Below are positions 7,468 to 16,039 of a stretch of DNA of 64,000 nucleotides, in pieces. The notes beneath the pieces were generated by a model, which made no database searches, was not told where the DNA came from, and saw nothing but the letters and a program-made list of their open reading frames with translations. A program made the translations under genes and the position numbers. The first letter of the stretch is position 1, and each line of letters begins with the position of its first letter. Location of the stretch: assembly GCF_001580365.1 (NCBI RefSeq), contig NZ_CP014480.1:2481008-2545007 (forward strand), read 5' to 3'. The stretch comes from Kocuria turfanensis. Its GTDB lineage: Bacteria; Actinomycetota; Actinomycetes; Actinomycetales; Micrococcaceae.

Positions 7468-8869
7468 AGCCCCCGATAGTGGTGTAGCGCGGTGGTCCTG
7501 CTCGTCGTTCCGGACGAGGGCGCGGCCACCGTGAGATCTTTCGAGTTCACCTCTCACAGCACCCTCGAAAGGACATCATCACGATGACCGCTCCTCACAT
7601 TGTCGACCCTGTCGGCCTGCTCGGCGAAGCCCTGTCCGAAGCGTCCCCGGATCTGATGCGGTCCCTGCTGCAGACGGTGATCAACGCGCTGCTCTCCGCC
7701 GACGCCGAGGCGGTGGTCGGCGCCGAATGGGGCCGACCCGCTCCCGAGCGGGTGACCCAGCGCAACGGCTACCGGCACCGCGACCTCGACACCCGCATCG
7801 GCACTATCGACGTCGCCGTCCCGAAGCTGCGCACCGGCACCTACTTCCCCGACTGGTTGCTCCAGCGGCGCAAACGGGCCGAGTCCGCCCTCATCACGGT
7901 CGTGGCCGACTGCTACCTGGCCGGGGTCTCGACCCGCCGGATGGACAAGCTGGTGAAGACCCTGGGGATCAACAGCCTGTCGAAGTCCCAGGTCTCCCGG
8001 ATGGCCGGTGATCTCGACGAGCACGTGGAGTCCTTCCGCCACCGGCCCCTGGACGAGGCCGGTCCTTTCACGTTCGTGGCCGCCGACGCGCTGACCATGA
8101 AGGTCCGCGAAGGCGGGCGCGTAGTGAACGCGGTCGTGCTGCTGGCCACCGGGGTCAACGGCGACGGCCACCGCGAGGTCCTGGGCATGCGGGTGGCCAC
8201 GGCCGAGACCGGGGCGGCCTGGAACGAGTTCTTCGCCGACCTCGTGGCCCGCGGCCTGGGCGGGGTCCGCCTGGTCACCTCCGACGCCCACGCCGGGCTC
8301 AAGGACGCGATCGCCGCGAATCTGCCCGGGGCCACCTGGCAGCGGTGCCGCACCCACTACGCGGCCAATCTCATGTCGATCTGCCCGAAGAGCATGTGGC
8401 CGGCCGTGAAGGCGATGCTGCATTCGGCCTACGACCAGCCCGACGCCACCGCCGTGCACGCCCAGTTCGACCGCCTCATCGACTACGTCGCCGAGAAGCT
8501 CCCGGCGGTGGCCGAGCATCTGGGGCAGGCCCGGGAGGACATCCTCGCCTTCACGAGCTTCCCCAAGGACGTCTGGGCCCAGATCTGGTCCAACAACCCC
8601 GCCGAACGGCTGAACAAGGAGATCCGGCGGCGGACCGACGCAGTCGGGATCTTCCCCAACCGAGCAGCCATCGTCCGCCTCGTCGGCGCCGTGCTGGCCG
8701 AACAGACCGACGAGTGGGCCGAAGGCCGCCGCTACCTCGGCCTGGAGGTACTCACCCGATGCCGGCTCACCACCGTCGACGTCACCGGAAGCGAGGTGAA
8801 TCCCGACCCCCTGACCGCACTGACAGCCTGATCCCCGTACGAAGGATCGTTACACCACTCCCGGGGGCT
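7468..8869 (+). mobile_element. IS256-family insertion sequence
   Basis: One transposase gene is flanked by imperfect terminal inverted repeats of about 22 bases. The left end AGCCCCCGATAGTGGTGTAG (7468-7487) matches the inverse of 8850-8869 with few mismatches. Flanking 8-9-base sequences do not match, so no target duplication is visible. This suggests an old insertion or a deletion at one side. The right end directly abuts a truncated minus-strand reading frame. Confidence 0.85.
7584..8831 (+). CDS. IS256-family (Mutator-type) transposase
   Basis: 415 residues, full family length. The DDE triad is recognisable: D168 in VAADALTMKV, D234 in LVTSDAHAGLKDAI, and a Glu in NNPAERLNKEIRRR (E341 or E346). 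The family C-x2-H (C255-H258, QRCRTHYAAN) lies between the second and third acidic residues. It catalyses cut or copy-out transposition of the element at 7468-8869. The ATG at 7584 follows CGAAAGGACATCATC. The frame is intact, so the element may still be active. Confidence 0.95.
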   Translation: MTAPHIVDPVGLLGEALSEASPDLMRSLLQTVINALLSADAEAVVGAEWGRPAPERVTQRNGYRHRDLDTRIGTIDVAVPKLRTGTYFPDWLLQRRKRAESALITVVADCYLAGVSTRRMDKLVKTLGINSLSKSQVSRMAGDLDEHVESFRHRPLDEAGPFTFVAADALTMKVREGGRVVNAVVLLATGVNGDGHREVLGMRVATAETGAAWNEFFADLVARGLGGVRLVTSDAHAGLKDAIAANLPGATWQRCRTHYAANLMSICPKSMWPAVKAMLHSAYDQPDATAVHAQFDRLIDYVAEKLPAVAEHLGQAREDILAFTSFPKDVWAQIWSNNPAERLNKEIRRRTDAVGIFPNRAAIVRLVGAVLAEQTDEWAEGRRYLGLEVLTRCRLTTVDVTGSEVNPDPLTALTA

Positions 8870-9035
8870 TGACCGCCTGAGCGCTGAGCTTGGTGAACCA
8901 TCGGCCCGACTTGATGTCATCCGGGCTGAGCCCCTTGACGAAATCTCGCAGCTTGGCTCGTTCGTCCTCGACGACCTTCCGGTCGGCATCATTCGCGTCG
9001 TCGGTGTCGATACCGTCAATCGGAGCCTTGGCCAT
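8870..9035 (-). pseudogene. N-terminal gene fragment cut off by the IS256 element
   Basis: A minus-strand frame starts at ATG 9035 (MAKAPIDGIDTDDANDADRK) and encodes about 55 acidic, then amphipathic residues (VKGLSPDDIKSGRWFTKLSAQ). It then runs into the IS inverted repeat and stops. No continuation is found on the far side of the element, so the 3' part appears lost. The family was not recognised. Confidence 0.5.
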
Positions 9036-9417
9036 GGCGAGCCCTCTCGGGTGGATTCAGTGCCCAGCTGGATGGCCAGACCTTGGACAGATCCGCTGAC
9101 GTCTCAACAGGGGCACCACACGATGGGTCCTGTTGTTGATTCTCAGCGTCGCGGATCCGTTGCATACGCATGCTAATGCCGCGGGGTGACTGGTGACCCG
9201 TGACCACGCTGATCTACGCACAGGGGCCATAGGCCCCGGTCATGCACGAGGCTCGGCATGCCGGTGAGTGATTGCACCTACGGCATCTAGACCTCACAGC
9301 CGCGCCACGGGAGGTGCTACGGCAGATCCGTGGACTGACGGCCGCCGTGACCTTATCAGCGGGGAATGCGTAGGTCTTCGCTGCAGAAACCCACCCGGGA
9401 AATATCCTGATCCGGCC
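9036..9417. other. Non-coding interval, no supported feature
   Basis: About 380 bases between the gene fragment and the radical SAM operon. Only short frames without coding character are present. No hairpin, tRNA or repeat was seen. Confidence 0.5.
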
Positions 9418-10101
9418 TCAGACCGGGTCGGCCCCGTCGCGCGAGTTGTGCGAGCGAGGAGGTCTCCGCCGACTGCCGAGGCCGGCGAGCAGTGTGTCCA
9501 GATCGTCCGAGGTGGCCCATCCGTTGACGGACACCTGACCCTCGGCAGTGACTCGAACTTCTAGGCGGTCATTGCATGTGCCCAGACGGTCCCGGAGATG
9601 GGCGTATCGCGGAGTGAGGAAGTGGAAGCGCTGGTTGGTGGAGCCCACCCAGGGGCGGGTGAGATCCGGGAGGGCATCGTCGTAGGGTCCGTCGACCAGG
9701 AGATCGGTGGCCCCGAGGAGACGACGAACGGCGTCGTCGCCCCGGGCTGCACGAGCCTCTAGGTCCTCGCGGAGGTAACCGGTGAACGTCATGACGGACA
9801 GGCCGCGTACCTGCGCCGCTTCGGCCAGTTCGGCGAGGCCTTCGGCCTGCTCGAACGGTTCGCCGCCGAGCAGGGTGATGCCCTCGACGTCCGAGCGGTC
9901 AGCCTCGTCCACGAGCGCGAGCGCTTCTGCGGGCCGTCCACCGCTCTTGGCCCACATGTGCGGATTGAAGCACCCGCGGCAGCGAATGCTGCACCCCTGG
10001 ATCCACACCGCGAACCGGCGCCCGGGTCCCTCGGCCTCGGTCACCGGGACGACGTGCGACACACGGAGTGTTGCTGTGTCAGATGTCAAGAATTCGCCCA
10101 C
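9418..10101 (-). CDS. NrdG-like radical SAM protein (4Fe-4S single-cluster)
   Basis: 227 residues from a GTG at 10101, with a TTG at about 10089 possible. The radical SAM cluster motif C-x3-C-x2-C is at C37, C41 and C44 in WIQGCSIRCRGCFNP. The glycine-rich SAM-binding segment LLGGEPFEQAEG follows. This is the layout of the activating-enzyme branch (NrdG-like), which generates a glycyl radical on a partner. No anaerobic ribonucleotide reductase lies nearby, so the partner may be within this operon. The start overlaps the preceding gene by 23 bases. It is the last gene of the AAA+/DUF1257/DUF2997 operon. Confidence 0.85.
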   Translation of the reverse strand: MGEFLTSDTATLRVSHVVPVTEAEGPGRRFAVWIQGCSIRCRGCFNPHMWAKSGGRPAEALALVDEADRSDVEGITLLGGEPFEQAEGLAELAEAAQVRGLSVMTFTGYLREDLEARAARGDDAVRRLLGATDLLVDGPYDDALPDLTRPWVGSTNQRFHFLTPRYAHLRDRLGTCNDRLEVRVTAEGQVSVNGWATSDDLDTLLAGLGSRRRPPRSHNSRDGADPV

Positions 10102-10930
10102 CCGGAGGCCCCTGACGCTGGCCGCCCTGCTCCGCGGCGGGGGCGTCGACCACGACGAGATGAGCAATCCTCGTGTACTGATGCGGCTGCAATCCCGTGG
10201 ATCGCACGAAGTCGTCGTTGTCCCGGAACGGGCCCTGAGCGTCCCGCACGGACAGGATGTGGCGGGCCAGAGCGTCGTCGATGCCGGGAAGGCGGGCGAC
10301 GTCCTGAGCAGTCGCCGTGTTGACGTGCACGGGTCCGAATTGTGCCGGTGCCGGTGCTGGTCTCGGTGTGGGGGAGGGTGGCACGAACTGCGCCGGCCCG
10401 GACGGCGGGGGCGGCGTCCACGGTCGAGGACCTGGTGCAGGGGCCGGCCGATTGGGCTGGTAGTAAGCGGCGCTGTCGACGCCCGGAAAGTTGAGGCTCG
10501 GCTGTCCAAGCTGACGAGCATCAGCTGGCGGCGCCTGCGGTGGAGTGCCTTCCGTGTACCAGGGGACGACCGAGGCCCGCCACCGCAGATACTCCTTATT
10601 GAGGACGAAGGCATGAATGATCCCTCCAACCCATGTGGCGAGGAGCACCAGAGCACTGACGTCGCCGAACGCCTGGACTCCCGTGGATCTGCCTACTTCA
10701 TCGAGAACAAAGATGGAGGCACTGAGCGCAGCATAGACGGCAGCGAGGATCCACCACCGACGCTTCCTCGTGCGGGCTGCGACATAGACGAATCCGATCC
10801 ACGAGAACATGCCGAGACCGAGAATGGGTGCGAGCAGCCACGCGCTGTGACGCAGACGCCACTTCCCGCTCGCGAGCTTCTGTCCAGCCGTCGGCTGGAG
10901 CCCGACGGGATTATTGCTGGCGTAGTTCAT
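10079..10930 (-). CDS. Membrane protein with C-terminal helix-hairpin-helix domain
   Basis: 283 residues. Three or four hydrophobic segments lie in about residues 28-118 (SAWLLAPILGLGMFSWIGFV, WWILAAVYAALSASIFVL, ALVLLATWVGGIIHAFVL). A long Pro/Ala-rich linker follows, then a ComEA-like helix-hairpin-helix at the C-terminus (VNTATAQDVARLPGIDDALA). HhH motifs bind DNA without sequence specificity, so this may tether nucleic acid at the membrane. The ATG at 10930 overlaps the upstream DUF2997 gene by 20 bases. Its role in the operon is unknown. Confidence 0.82.
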   Translation of the reverse strand: MNYASNNPVGLQPTAGQKLASGKWRLRHSAWLLAPILGLGMFSWIGFVYVAARTRKRRWWILAAVYAALSASIFVLDEVGRSTGVQAFGDVSALVLLATWVGGIIHAFVLNKEYLRWRASVVPWYTEGTPPQAPPADARQLGQPSLNFPGVDSAAYYQPNRPAPAPGPRPWTPPPPSGPAQFVPPSPTPRPAPAPAQFGPVHVNTATAQDVARLPGIDDALARHILSVRDAQGPFRDNDDFVRSTGLQPHQYTRIAHLVVVDAPAAEQGGQRQGPPGGRILDI

Positions 10931-11132
10931 GTCGTACCTCGGTGTCGATGGCGTCCGTTCGCCGGTCGTAGTCGGCGGTGAACGTGCTGTGAACAGTGGT
11001 GGCTTCGAGCAGGTCCTCGAGCAGGGCGATGGAATCGAGACAGCTCGGGCCCAGCATGCCTCTGGTCTCGGCGGTGATGGCGCCGTCGGGGTCGACCCGA
11101 ACCACGATCTGCCGGGGCGCCGGGGCCGTCAT
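10911..11132 (-). CDS. DUF2997 family small protein
   Basis: 73 residues beginning MTAPAPRQIVVRVDPDGAITAE. The basic beta-hairpin followed by GPSCLDSIALLEDLL is typical of DUF2997 proteins, which are found beside Ycf46-type AAA+ ATPases and DUF1257 proteins in Actinobacteria and Cyanobacteria. The start forms an ATGA overlap with the upstream gene (stop 11129-11131). No biochemical function is known. Confidence 0.82.
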   Translation of the reverse strand: MTAPAPRQIVVRVDPDGAITAETRGMLGPSCLDSIALLEDLLEATTVHSTFTADYDRRTDAIDTEVRHELRQQ

Positions 11133-11581
11133 GCCGAAGTTCCCACGGTGAGGACCACGGTGACGCTGTCGTCGTCCTCGACGGTCTCGGACTCCAGGGT
11201 CATTCCGGCTCGGGGCGCCCGTTCTCGCAGTTTGGCGAGGACCTCCTGCTGGACCCGCCGCCCGTAGGCGGCATCGACCGCTGCGATGATCTGTTCCGCC
11301 CTGGCGGTGTCGACCTCGCCGACCAGGTGCACCGACCAGGCGCCCTCCGCGTCACGCTGGAAGTCGGCCTGGACGCCCTGCCACTCCGCCGACAGGCGAC
11401 TCTCATGAAGGGCCGTCGAAGCGCCGGTGTCAGCCAGCGCGGCGGCGAGGAGGTGCTCGTTGCGCATGCGGGTGGCAACATGGCACACCGTGCGGCCGTG
11501 CGCATCGGTCTCCGGGCGACTGGCCTTCCACGCGGCGACGGCGGCCATGGCCGCAGGGACCAAGATCAGGGAGACGCTCAT
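11129..11581 (-). CDS. DUF1257-like protein
   Basis: 150 residues. The N-terminus is hydrophobic (MSVSLILVPAAMAAVAAWKA), possibly an anchor, and the rest resembles DUF1257 proteins. There are two similar alpha/beta halves with signatures TRMRNEHLLAAALADTGAST and GRRVQQEVLAKLRERAP, ending in SETVEDDDSVTVVLTV. DUF1257 proteins co-occur with Ycf46-like ATPases and DUF2997. It lies 29 bases after the AAA+ gene and has an ATGA overlap with DUF2997. The hydrophobic start is unlike the usual DUF1257 beginning. Family call is moderately sure; function unknown. Confidence 0.72.
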   Translation of the reverse strand: MSVSLILVPAAMAAVAAWKASRPETDAHGRTVCHVATRMRNEHLLAAALADTGASTALHESRLSAEWQGVQADFQRDAEGAWSVHLVGEVDTARAEQIIAAVDAAYGRRVQQEVLAKLRERAPRAGMTLESETVEDDDSVTVVLTVGTSA

Positions 11582-11610
11582 GGGAATCCTCCCGGGGGCC
11601 GATTGCTCAT

Positions 11611-13323
11611 CTAGAAGTCCACCAGACGACCGCCGCGGTTGAGCGGCAGCTCGACCACCGTCCCGGAGGACGCGGTCCCTGCTTCGTCCGGTCCGTCCGA
11701 ACCGGCGGACGTCTCGACGCCGTACCCGGTGCGGTCTTCGCCCGCGGTCGCGGCGACGGCACGGACAGCGGCCCAGGCCCGGATCGCCCGGATCTGCTCG
11801 GCCTGCGTGATGCTCAGGGGCACCATGTTCTCGACAGCACGGAACAGGTCCTCGTCGGTCAGCGGCCGCCGCTCTGCGAAGGCGTCGAAGAGCCCGGCAA
11901 TGACGGCGTGCTCGATCTCGGCCCCTGAGTAGCCTTCCGTCACCGCCGCCAGTCGGGAGGTCAGCGCGTCGTCGATCGTGAGCCCGGCGGCGACGTTCTC
12001 GTTGCCCAGCCGCTTGTGGAGATGTAGTCGCCATACATCGCACCGCTCGGCGGCGGTGGGAAGATCCACGAAGAAGATCTCGTCGAAGCGGCCCTTGCGC
12101 AGGAACTCGGGCGGGAGGACATCGACGTTGTTGGCCGTGGCGATGACGAACACGGGTGCGTTCTTCTCCTGCATCCACGAAAGAAAGGAACCGAAGACCC
12201 GGGACGATGTGCCGGAGTCCCCCGCGTTGCCGCCAGCGCCCGAGAATCCTTTCTCGATCTCGTCGATCCACAGGACGCACGGGGCCGTTGCCTCGGCCGA
12301 GCGGATGGCGTTGCGCATGTTCTGCTCGCTGGATCCAACGAGGCCGGCGAAGACCTTGCCGATGTCGAGTCGCAGCAGTGGGAGGCCCCACGCGGAAGCC
12401 ACGGCTTTCGCCGTGAGGGACTTGCCGCAGCCGGGGACGCCGGTCATGAGGACGCCCTTCGGGGCCGGAAGACCGTAGTCCGCCGCGGCAGCCATCCAGG
12501 AGTTGTCCCGCTTGCTCAACCACCGCTTGAGGTTCTGCAGACCGCCCACATCCGCGAGGTCCACATCCGCCGGGACGAACTCGAGCAATCCGGACTTGCG
12601 GATCGTCTGGCGTTTCTCCTCGAGGACGACCTGGACGTCTTCGTTCGCCAGCACCCCGTTGTTCACCATGGCGCGCGCAAAAGCGTTGGCGGCCTCGTGG
12701 AGCGTCAACCCCATGGCCGCCTGAGCCAGTCGCTCCCGGCCGGTCTCGTCCACCTCCACCCGGATCCGACCGCCGGACGCGTTCGCCTCGATCATGCCGT
12801 CGAGCAGCTGCCGGATCTCGAACTCGTCCGGCAGCGGGAAGTCGACGATGGTGATGTCCTTCTCCAGCTCCGGTGGAATGCGCAGCACAGGCGACACGAG
12901 CACGAGCACCCGCGCCGCGACCCCCGTCTGGAATGCCTCGGCGATTTCGCGGATGCGGCGGGCCACGGTTGCATCCGCGGGGCGTCCGGCACCGTCTCCG
13001 AAATGGGAGTGCAGGTCACGGAACACGAAGACGCCGGGCTCCGCGTGCTTCAGCACGCGCTCGAGGGCTTTCGCGGCATCGCTTGTCCCGGACGGAAGCT
13101 TCCCCTCCGGGTCCACCAGGCCTTGGGTCGCGGACCAGGTCCACACCGGGCGGGGCGTACGCACCTGCTCGACGTCGGAAGCGACCGCCGAGATCTCCCG
13201 GAGGACCCTGGTCTCCTCGAACGACTCGATGTAGAGGACGGGGAAGCGAGCCTTGAACAGCAGGCTCAAGGTCTCCCGAAACGAGGGCCTCGCCCTTCGG
13301 GATGAACCTACGGAGTCCTGCAT
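11611..13323 (-). CDS. Ycf46-like AAA+ ATPase
   Basis: 570 residues from ATG 13323. The N-terminal half (about 10-230) is the degenerate ATPase-like domain of Ycf46 proteins ([20 protein letters not shown]). The C-terminal half is a classical AAA+ module: Walker A GVPGCGKS at 295-302, Walker B LWIDEIEK near 352, sensor-1 VFVIATANN, and [10 protein letters not shown]. Homologous proteins are cytoplasmic and of unclear substrate; in cyanobacteria Ycf46 has been linked to photosynthetic regulation, so a remodelling role is inferred. It is the first gene of the five-gene minus-strand operon. An upstream in-frame start at 13431 would add an unconserved-looking 36 residues; GGGGA before 13323 supports the chosen start. 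Confidence 0.88.
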   Translation of the reverse strand: MQDSVGSSRRARPSFRETLSLLFKARFPVLYIESFEETRVLREISAVASDVEQVRTPRPVWTWSATQGLVDPEGKLPSGTSDAAKALERVLKHAEPGVFVFRDLHSHFGDGAGRPADATVARRIREIAEAFQTGVAARVLVLVSPVLRIPPELEKDITIVDFPLPDEFEIRQLLDGMIEANASGGRIRVEVDETGRERLAQAAMGLTLHEAANAFARAMVNNGVLANEDVQVVLEEKRQTIRKSGLLEFVPADVDLADVGGLQNLKRWLSKRDNSWMAAAADYGLPAPKGVLMTGVPGCGKSLTAKAVASAWGLPLLRLDIGKVFAGLVGSSEQNMRNAIRSAEATAPCVLWIDEIEKGFSGAGGNAGDSGTSSRVFGSFLSWMQEKNAPVFVIATANNVDVLPPEFLRKGRFDEIFFVDLPTAAERCDVWRLHLHKRLGNENVAAGLTIDDALTSRLAAVTEGYSGAEIEHAVIAGLFDAFAERRPLTDEDLFRAVENMVPLSITQAEQIRAIRAWAAVRAVAATAGEDRTGYGVETSAGSDGPDEAGTASSGTVVELPLNRGGRLVDF

Positions 13324-13560
13324 GTGCTGTCCCCTGTTCCTGTCACCGCCGATCCCTCGGCGAGCCGGTGCGTGAGGCCTTTCGAGGGCCTGTTGTGATC
13401 GTTTCCAAAGGTTATCTTCATCTACACGCATCTGTAGAGGAGTCCGGCCGAGATGTCGTCACTCTGTGTGCGCAATGGTGAAAGTGGCATCCGTCAGGTA
13501 TGACCCGGGAAGCCCATGCGGCGGATGGCAGGACGGCAGACCCAGGCCACTGCTACCGGG

Positions 13561-14559
13561 TTATGCGCGTCCTTCGGCCACGACCTGCGCTCGAAGTTCC
13601 GAGACGGTGAGCCAGTTTGGGCCACGGTGGATCATCCGGTGACAGTTGGCGCAGAGCAGCACCAGGTCGCCAAGGCTCGTCGTCACTGGCCCTGTCACAT
13701 GCAGAGGTGTCGTGTGATGGACCTCGATGTAGCCTTCGCCTCTGGGGCCGTACGCCTTACCGAAATCGAAGTCACAGACTTCGCAGGCAAGAGGACGACC
13801 TGCAAGCTCGACGGCGGCAAGTTTTTCTTCACGCAGCTTCCGATTGCGCTGACGCAGTGACTTCAGGACCAGGCGCAGGCGTCCCTCCACGGCTTGAGAG
13901 GTTGCATTGTCCTCCTGCGGCTCCAGGAGAAGATCGGCGATGTCCCCCTGTTCGAGGACTGCGTTGATGTCAGCAGCGACAGAAGCGACATCGGCTGTCG
14001 CTCGAGGCATCTCCGCTTCCTCAGGGCCCTCAGGTGTGATCCCTTGGTCATCCGGAAACGTACTGTTGGCATCGCGTTGTTCGCCGTTCTCGCGAGCTTC
14101 GGCGCGACGAGCCTGGTGGTAAGCACGGTTTGCCTCCATCTGGCAGGTCCGGCAGATGTCCAGGCCACGCTTGGTGACATAGCTGTTCTCTTTGACGCGC
14201 TCGTGCCCGCAGGCGAAATGGGTTTCGGTCCGGTGGCGGGAGTAGATCGATACGCCTCTGTATGCCTTCTGCGAGGGAGGCAGCTTCTCATATCCTCGTC
14301 GGCCCAGAAACATCCGGAGCGTGCGCTGGTCCAGAGGTTTGCCATCAACAACGATGGGCGTGGCGAGTTCGTAATAGGTATATGGCGGGTCGACGGAGTC
14401 GCGGCGATCGGCGACGATGCCGGCGAAGTAGTCCCCAGCCCTCCGGTTGGGGTGGTCCGGTGGAGTCGCGCCATTCACCTTTCGTGCCTGTGCATAGTAA
14501 AAGCTCAACTCCTCCGCTTCATCCGGCTCATAAGGGTTGCGGTTGTAGCGTGCGGGCAC
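13561..14559 (-). CDS. HNH endonuclease with additional zinc-binding cysteines
   Basis: 332 residues from GTG 14559. The C-terminal HNH domain has C259-x2-C262, a His pair at 281-282 (IEVHHTTPL), and C303-x2-C306-H307 followed by H311 (CANCHRMIH), a beta-beta-alpha-metal fold of the McrA type. The middle holds CGHERVKEN and a C136-x2-C139 pair, probably a second zinc site. A basic coiled region (about 228-250) precedes the nuclease. McrA-like HNH enzymes often cut modified DNA; specificity here is inference from its place at the edge of the defence island. Transcribed away from the island. Confidence 0.85.
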   Translation of the reverse strand: MPARYNRNPYEPDEAEELSFYYAQARKVNGATPPDHPNRRAGDYFAGIVADRRDSVDPPYTYYELATPIVVDGKPLDQRTLRMFLGRRGYEKLPPSQKAYRGVSIYSRHRTETHFACGHERVKENSYVTKRGLDICRTCQMEANRAYHQARRAEARENGEQRDANSTFPDDQGITPEGPEEAEMPRATADVASVAADINAVLEQGDIADLLLEPQEDNATSQAVEGRLRLVLKSLRQRNRKLREEKLAAVELAGRPLACEVCDFDFGKAYGPRGEGYIEVHHTTPLHVTGPVTTSLGDLVLLCANCHRMIHRGPNWLTVSELRAQVVAEGRA

Positions 14560-14998
14560 AGGTTTCTTCCTTCGGCGGCATCGTGCATGACCTCGGACGG
14601 CGGGCCGTCGGGCGTGGCCGGACGCTGGGGACGCGTGCGAGCTCGAGGCGGGCTTCGCGCGTCAATCCTAAGCGAGCAGGACGGTGCTCAATCCGTGGGT
14701 CCACGCTGCTGTTGACGGGCGCTCATCAGCAGCGATGTCCTGGTCGGCACTGCGCCACACAAGACGCCACCCCGGGCGGTGGCGTGGCCCGGCTCGACCA
14801 CCGTGCTTGCGAGATGACCGTACGGGTACGCGGACGTACCAAGAGGTCTGCCGCCACGGGTGGGAGGAGCGCGAGGGGTCGGCCCGACGCCCGTGATTCG
14901 CTCCAGCTCACCAACGCGTCCGGACGTACGCTTGGGACGGGTAATTTCCAACTGCAACGGCCATGCGTCTCTGCAGGTGACTACGAGGAGGGGAACGT
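14560..14998. other. Intergenic region between divergent nucleases, one hairpin
   Basis: About 440 bases with no convincing gene. A perfect 8-bp stem (ACGCCACC at 14764-14771 against GGTGGCGT at 14778-14785, loop CCGGGC) is the only clear structure. Promoters for the divergent HNH and Mrr-like genes should lie here but could not be assigned. Confidence 0.5.
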
Positions 14999-16039
14999 AT
15001 GCCGACGACTGCGATATGGGGTATCCACAACGACGCACTCAGAACCGAGCTGGTTGACGAGGGTTTCGTGAGTGTCGGATGGGACGAAATCGGCGACCTG
15101 AAAGAGATCGGCAATGATCGCTCCCGTATGAAACAGGCCGTGGAGGGCGCCTATCCGGAGGCTAAGCCTGGAGCCATTCCCGTGTGGGCTGGCATCCTGC
15201 TGCGCTTTGCCTTCGAGATGCGGATCGGCGACCTAGTCATCGCTCCGTACAAGCCGGACGGCACCCTGAATTTCGGTCGCGTGACCGGCGAGTACGAGTT
15301 CCACCCGGAAGTGGAGGAGCACTACCACCGTCGCCGGGTGGAGTGGATCCGCACGGGCGTCCCCCGGGGCATCTTCCCGCAGAAGGCCCTGTACGAGATC
15401 GGGTCCGCGCTGACGCTCTTCCGCGTGAAGAACAACGTGGCCGCCTTCCTGGTCTACCTCGACCAGCCGTCCGGGACGGTCGAGGAGGCCTCACGTCCCG
15501 TCGTCGTCGACGAGGAGGCAGAGCACCTCGACGAGTGGGCCGCCGACGAGCCCAGTGCCGGGAAGCTCCACCAGTACACCGAGGACTTCGTGCGCAAGAC
15601 TCTGCTGGAGGAGCTGACGCACGAGGAGTTCGAGTACTTCACCGCTGATCTACTGCGCGCCCTCGGATACCAGGCGCGGGTAACTCCTTACGTGGCAGAC
15701 GGTGGGATCGACGTCGTCGCGCACAAGGACCCATTGGGCCTCGAGCCTCCGCTGCTCAAGGTGCAGTGCAAGCACACGGCCGCCGTGCAGAGCCGCCCGG
15801 ACGTCCAGCGCCTCATCGGCACGCTCTCCGTCGGGGAACTGGGGTTATTCGTCACCATGGGCAGCTACAGCAGGGACGCCGTGGACCTGGAGCGGGTGCG
15901 CCAGGACCTCCGGCTCCTCACCGGCCAGGACGTCGTGGAGATGACCCTGCGCCACTACAAGGACCTCCCCCAGAAGTGGCGCTCCCGGATGCCGCTGCGG
16001 GAGGTCTACGTCGTGGACCGCGAGTCCGAGGGGCGGTGA
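14999..16039 (+). CDS. Mrr-like restriction endonuclease with PUA/EVE-like N-terminal domain
   Basis: 346 residues, with strong RBS GAGGAGGGGAACGT before ATG. Residues about 1-150 resemble the EVE/PUA-like modified-base reader fused to Mrr-type nucleases (AIWGIHNDALRTELVDEGFV, then IGDLVIAPYKPDGTLNFGRV). Residues about 200-340 form an Mrr_cat PD-(D/E)xK nuclease with D238 (GGIDVVAHKD) and Q256-x-K258 (KVQCKH). It probably cuts DNA carrying foreign modification. Its stop overlaps the McrB start (GTGA), tying it to McrBC. Whether it acts alone or with McrBC is unknown. Confidence 0.88.
   Translation: MPTTAIWGIHNDALRTELVDEGFVSVGWDEIGDLKEIGNDRSRMKQAVEGAYPEAKPGAIPVWAGILLRFAFEMRIGDLVIAPYKPDGTLNFGRVTGEYEFHPEVEEHYHRRRVEWIRTGVPRGIFPQKALYEIGSALTLFRVKNNVAAFLVYLDQPSGTVEEASRPVVVDEEAEHLDEWAADEPSAGKLHQYTEDFVRKTLLEELTHEEFEYFTADLLRALGYQARVTPYVADGGIDVVAHKDPLGLEPPLLKVQCKHTAAVQSRPDVQRLIGTLSVGELGLFVTMGSYSRDAVDLERVRQDLRLLTGQDVVEMTLRHYKDLPQKWRSRMPLREVYVVDRESEGR

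Noticed and set aside
7189..7557. 122-codon minus-strand frame left of and within the IS256 left end
   Set aside because: It crosses the IS inverted repeat and the riboswitch leader region and has no coding character.
13324..13560. tRNA or attachment site at the left border of the island
   Set aside because: No tRNA cloverleaf elements or direct repeats paired with the right border were found.
14262..15071. 269-codon plus-strand frame over the HNH gene start and intergenic region
   Set aside because: Overlaps two better-supported genes and lacks any motif or RBS.
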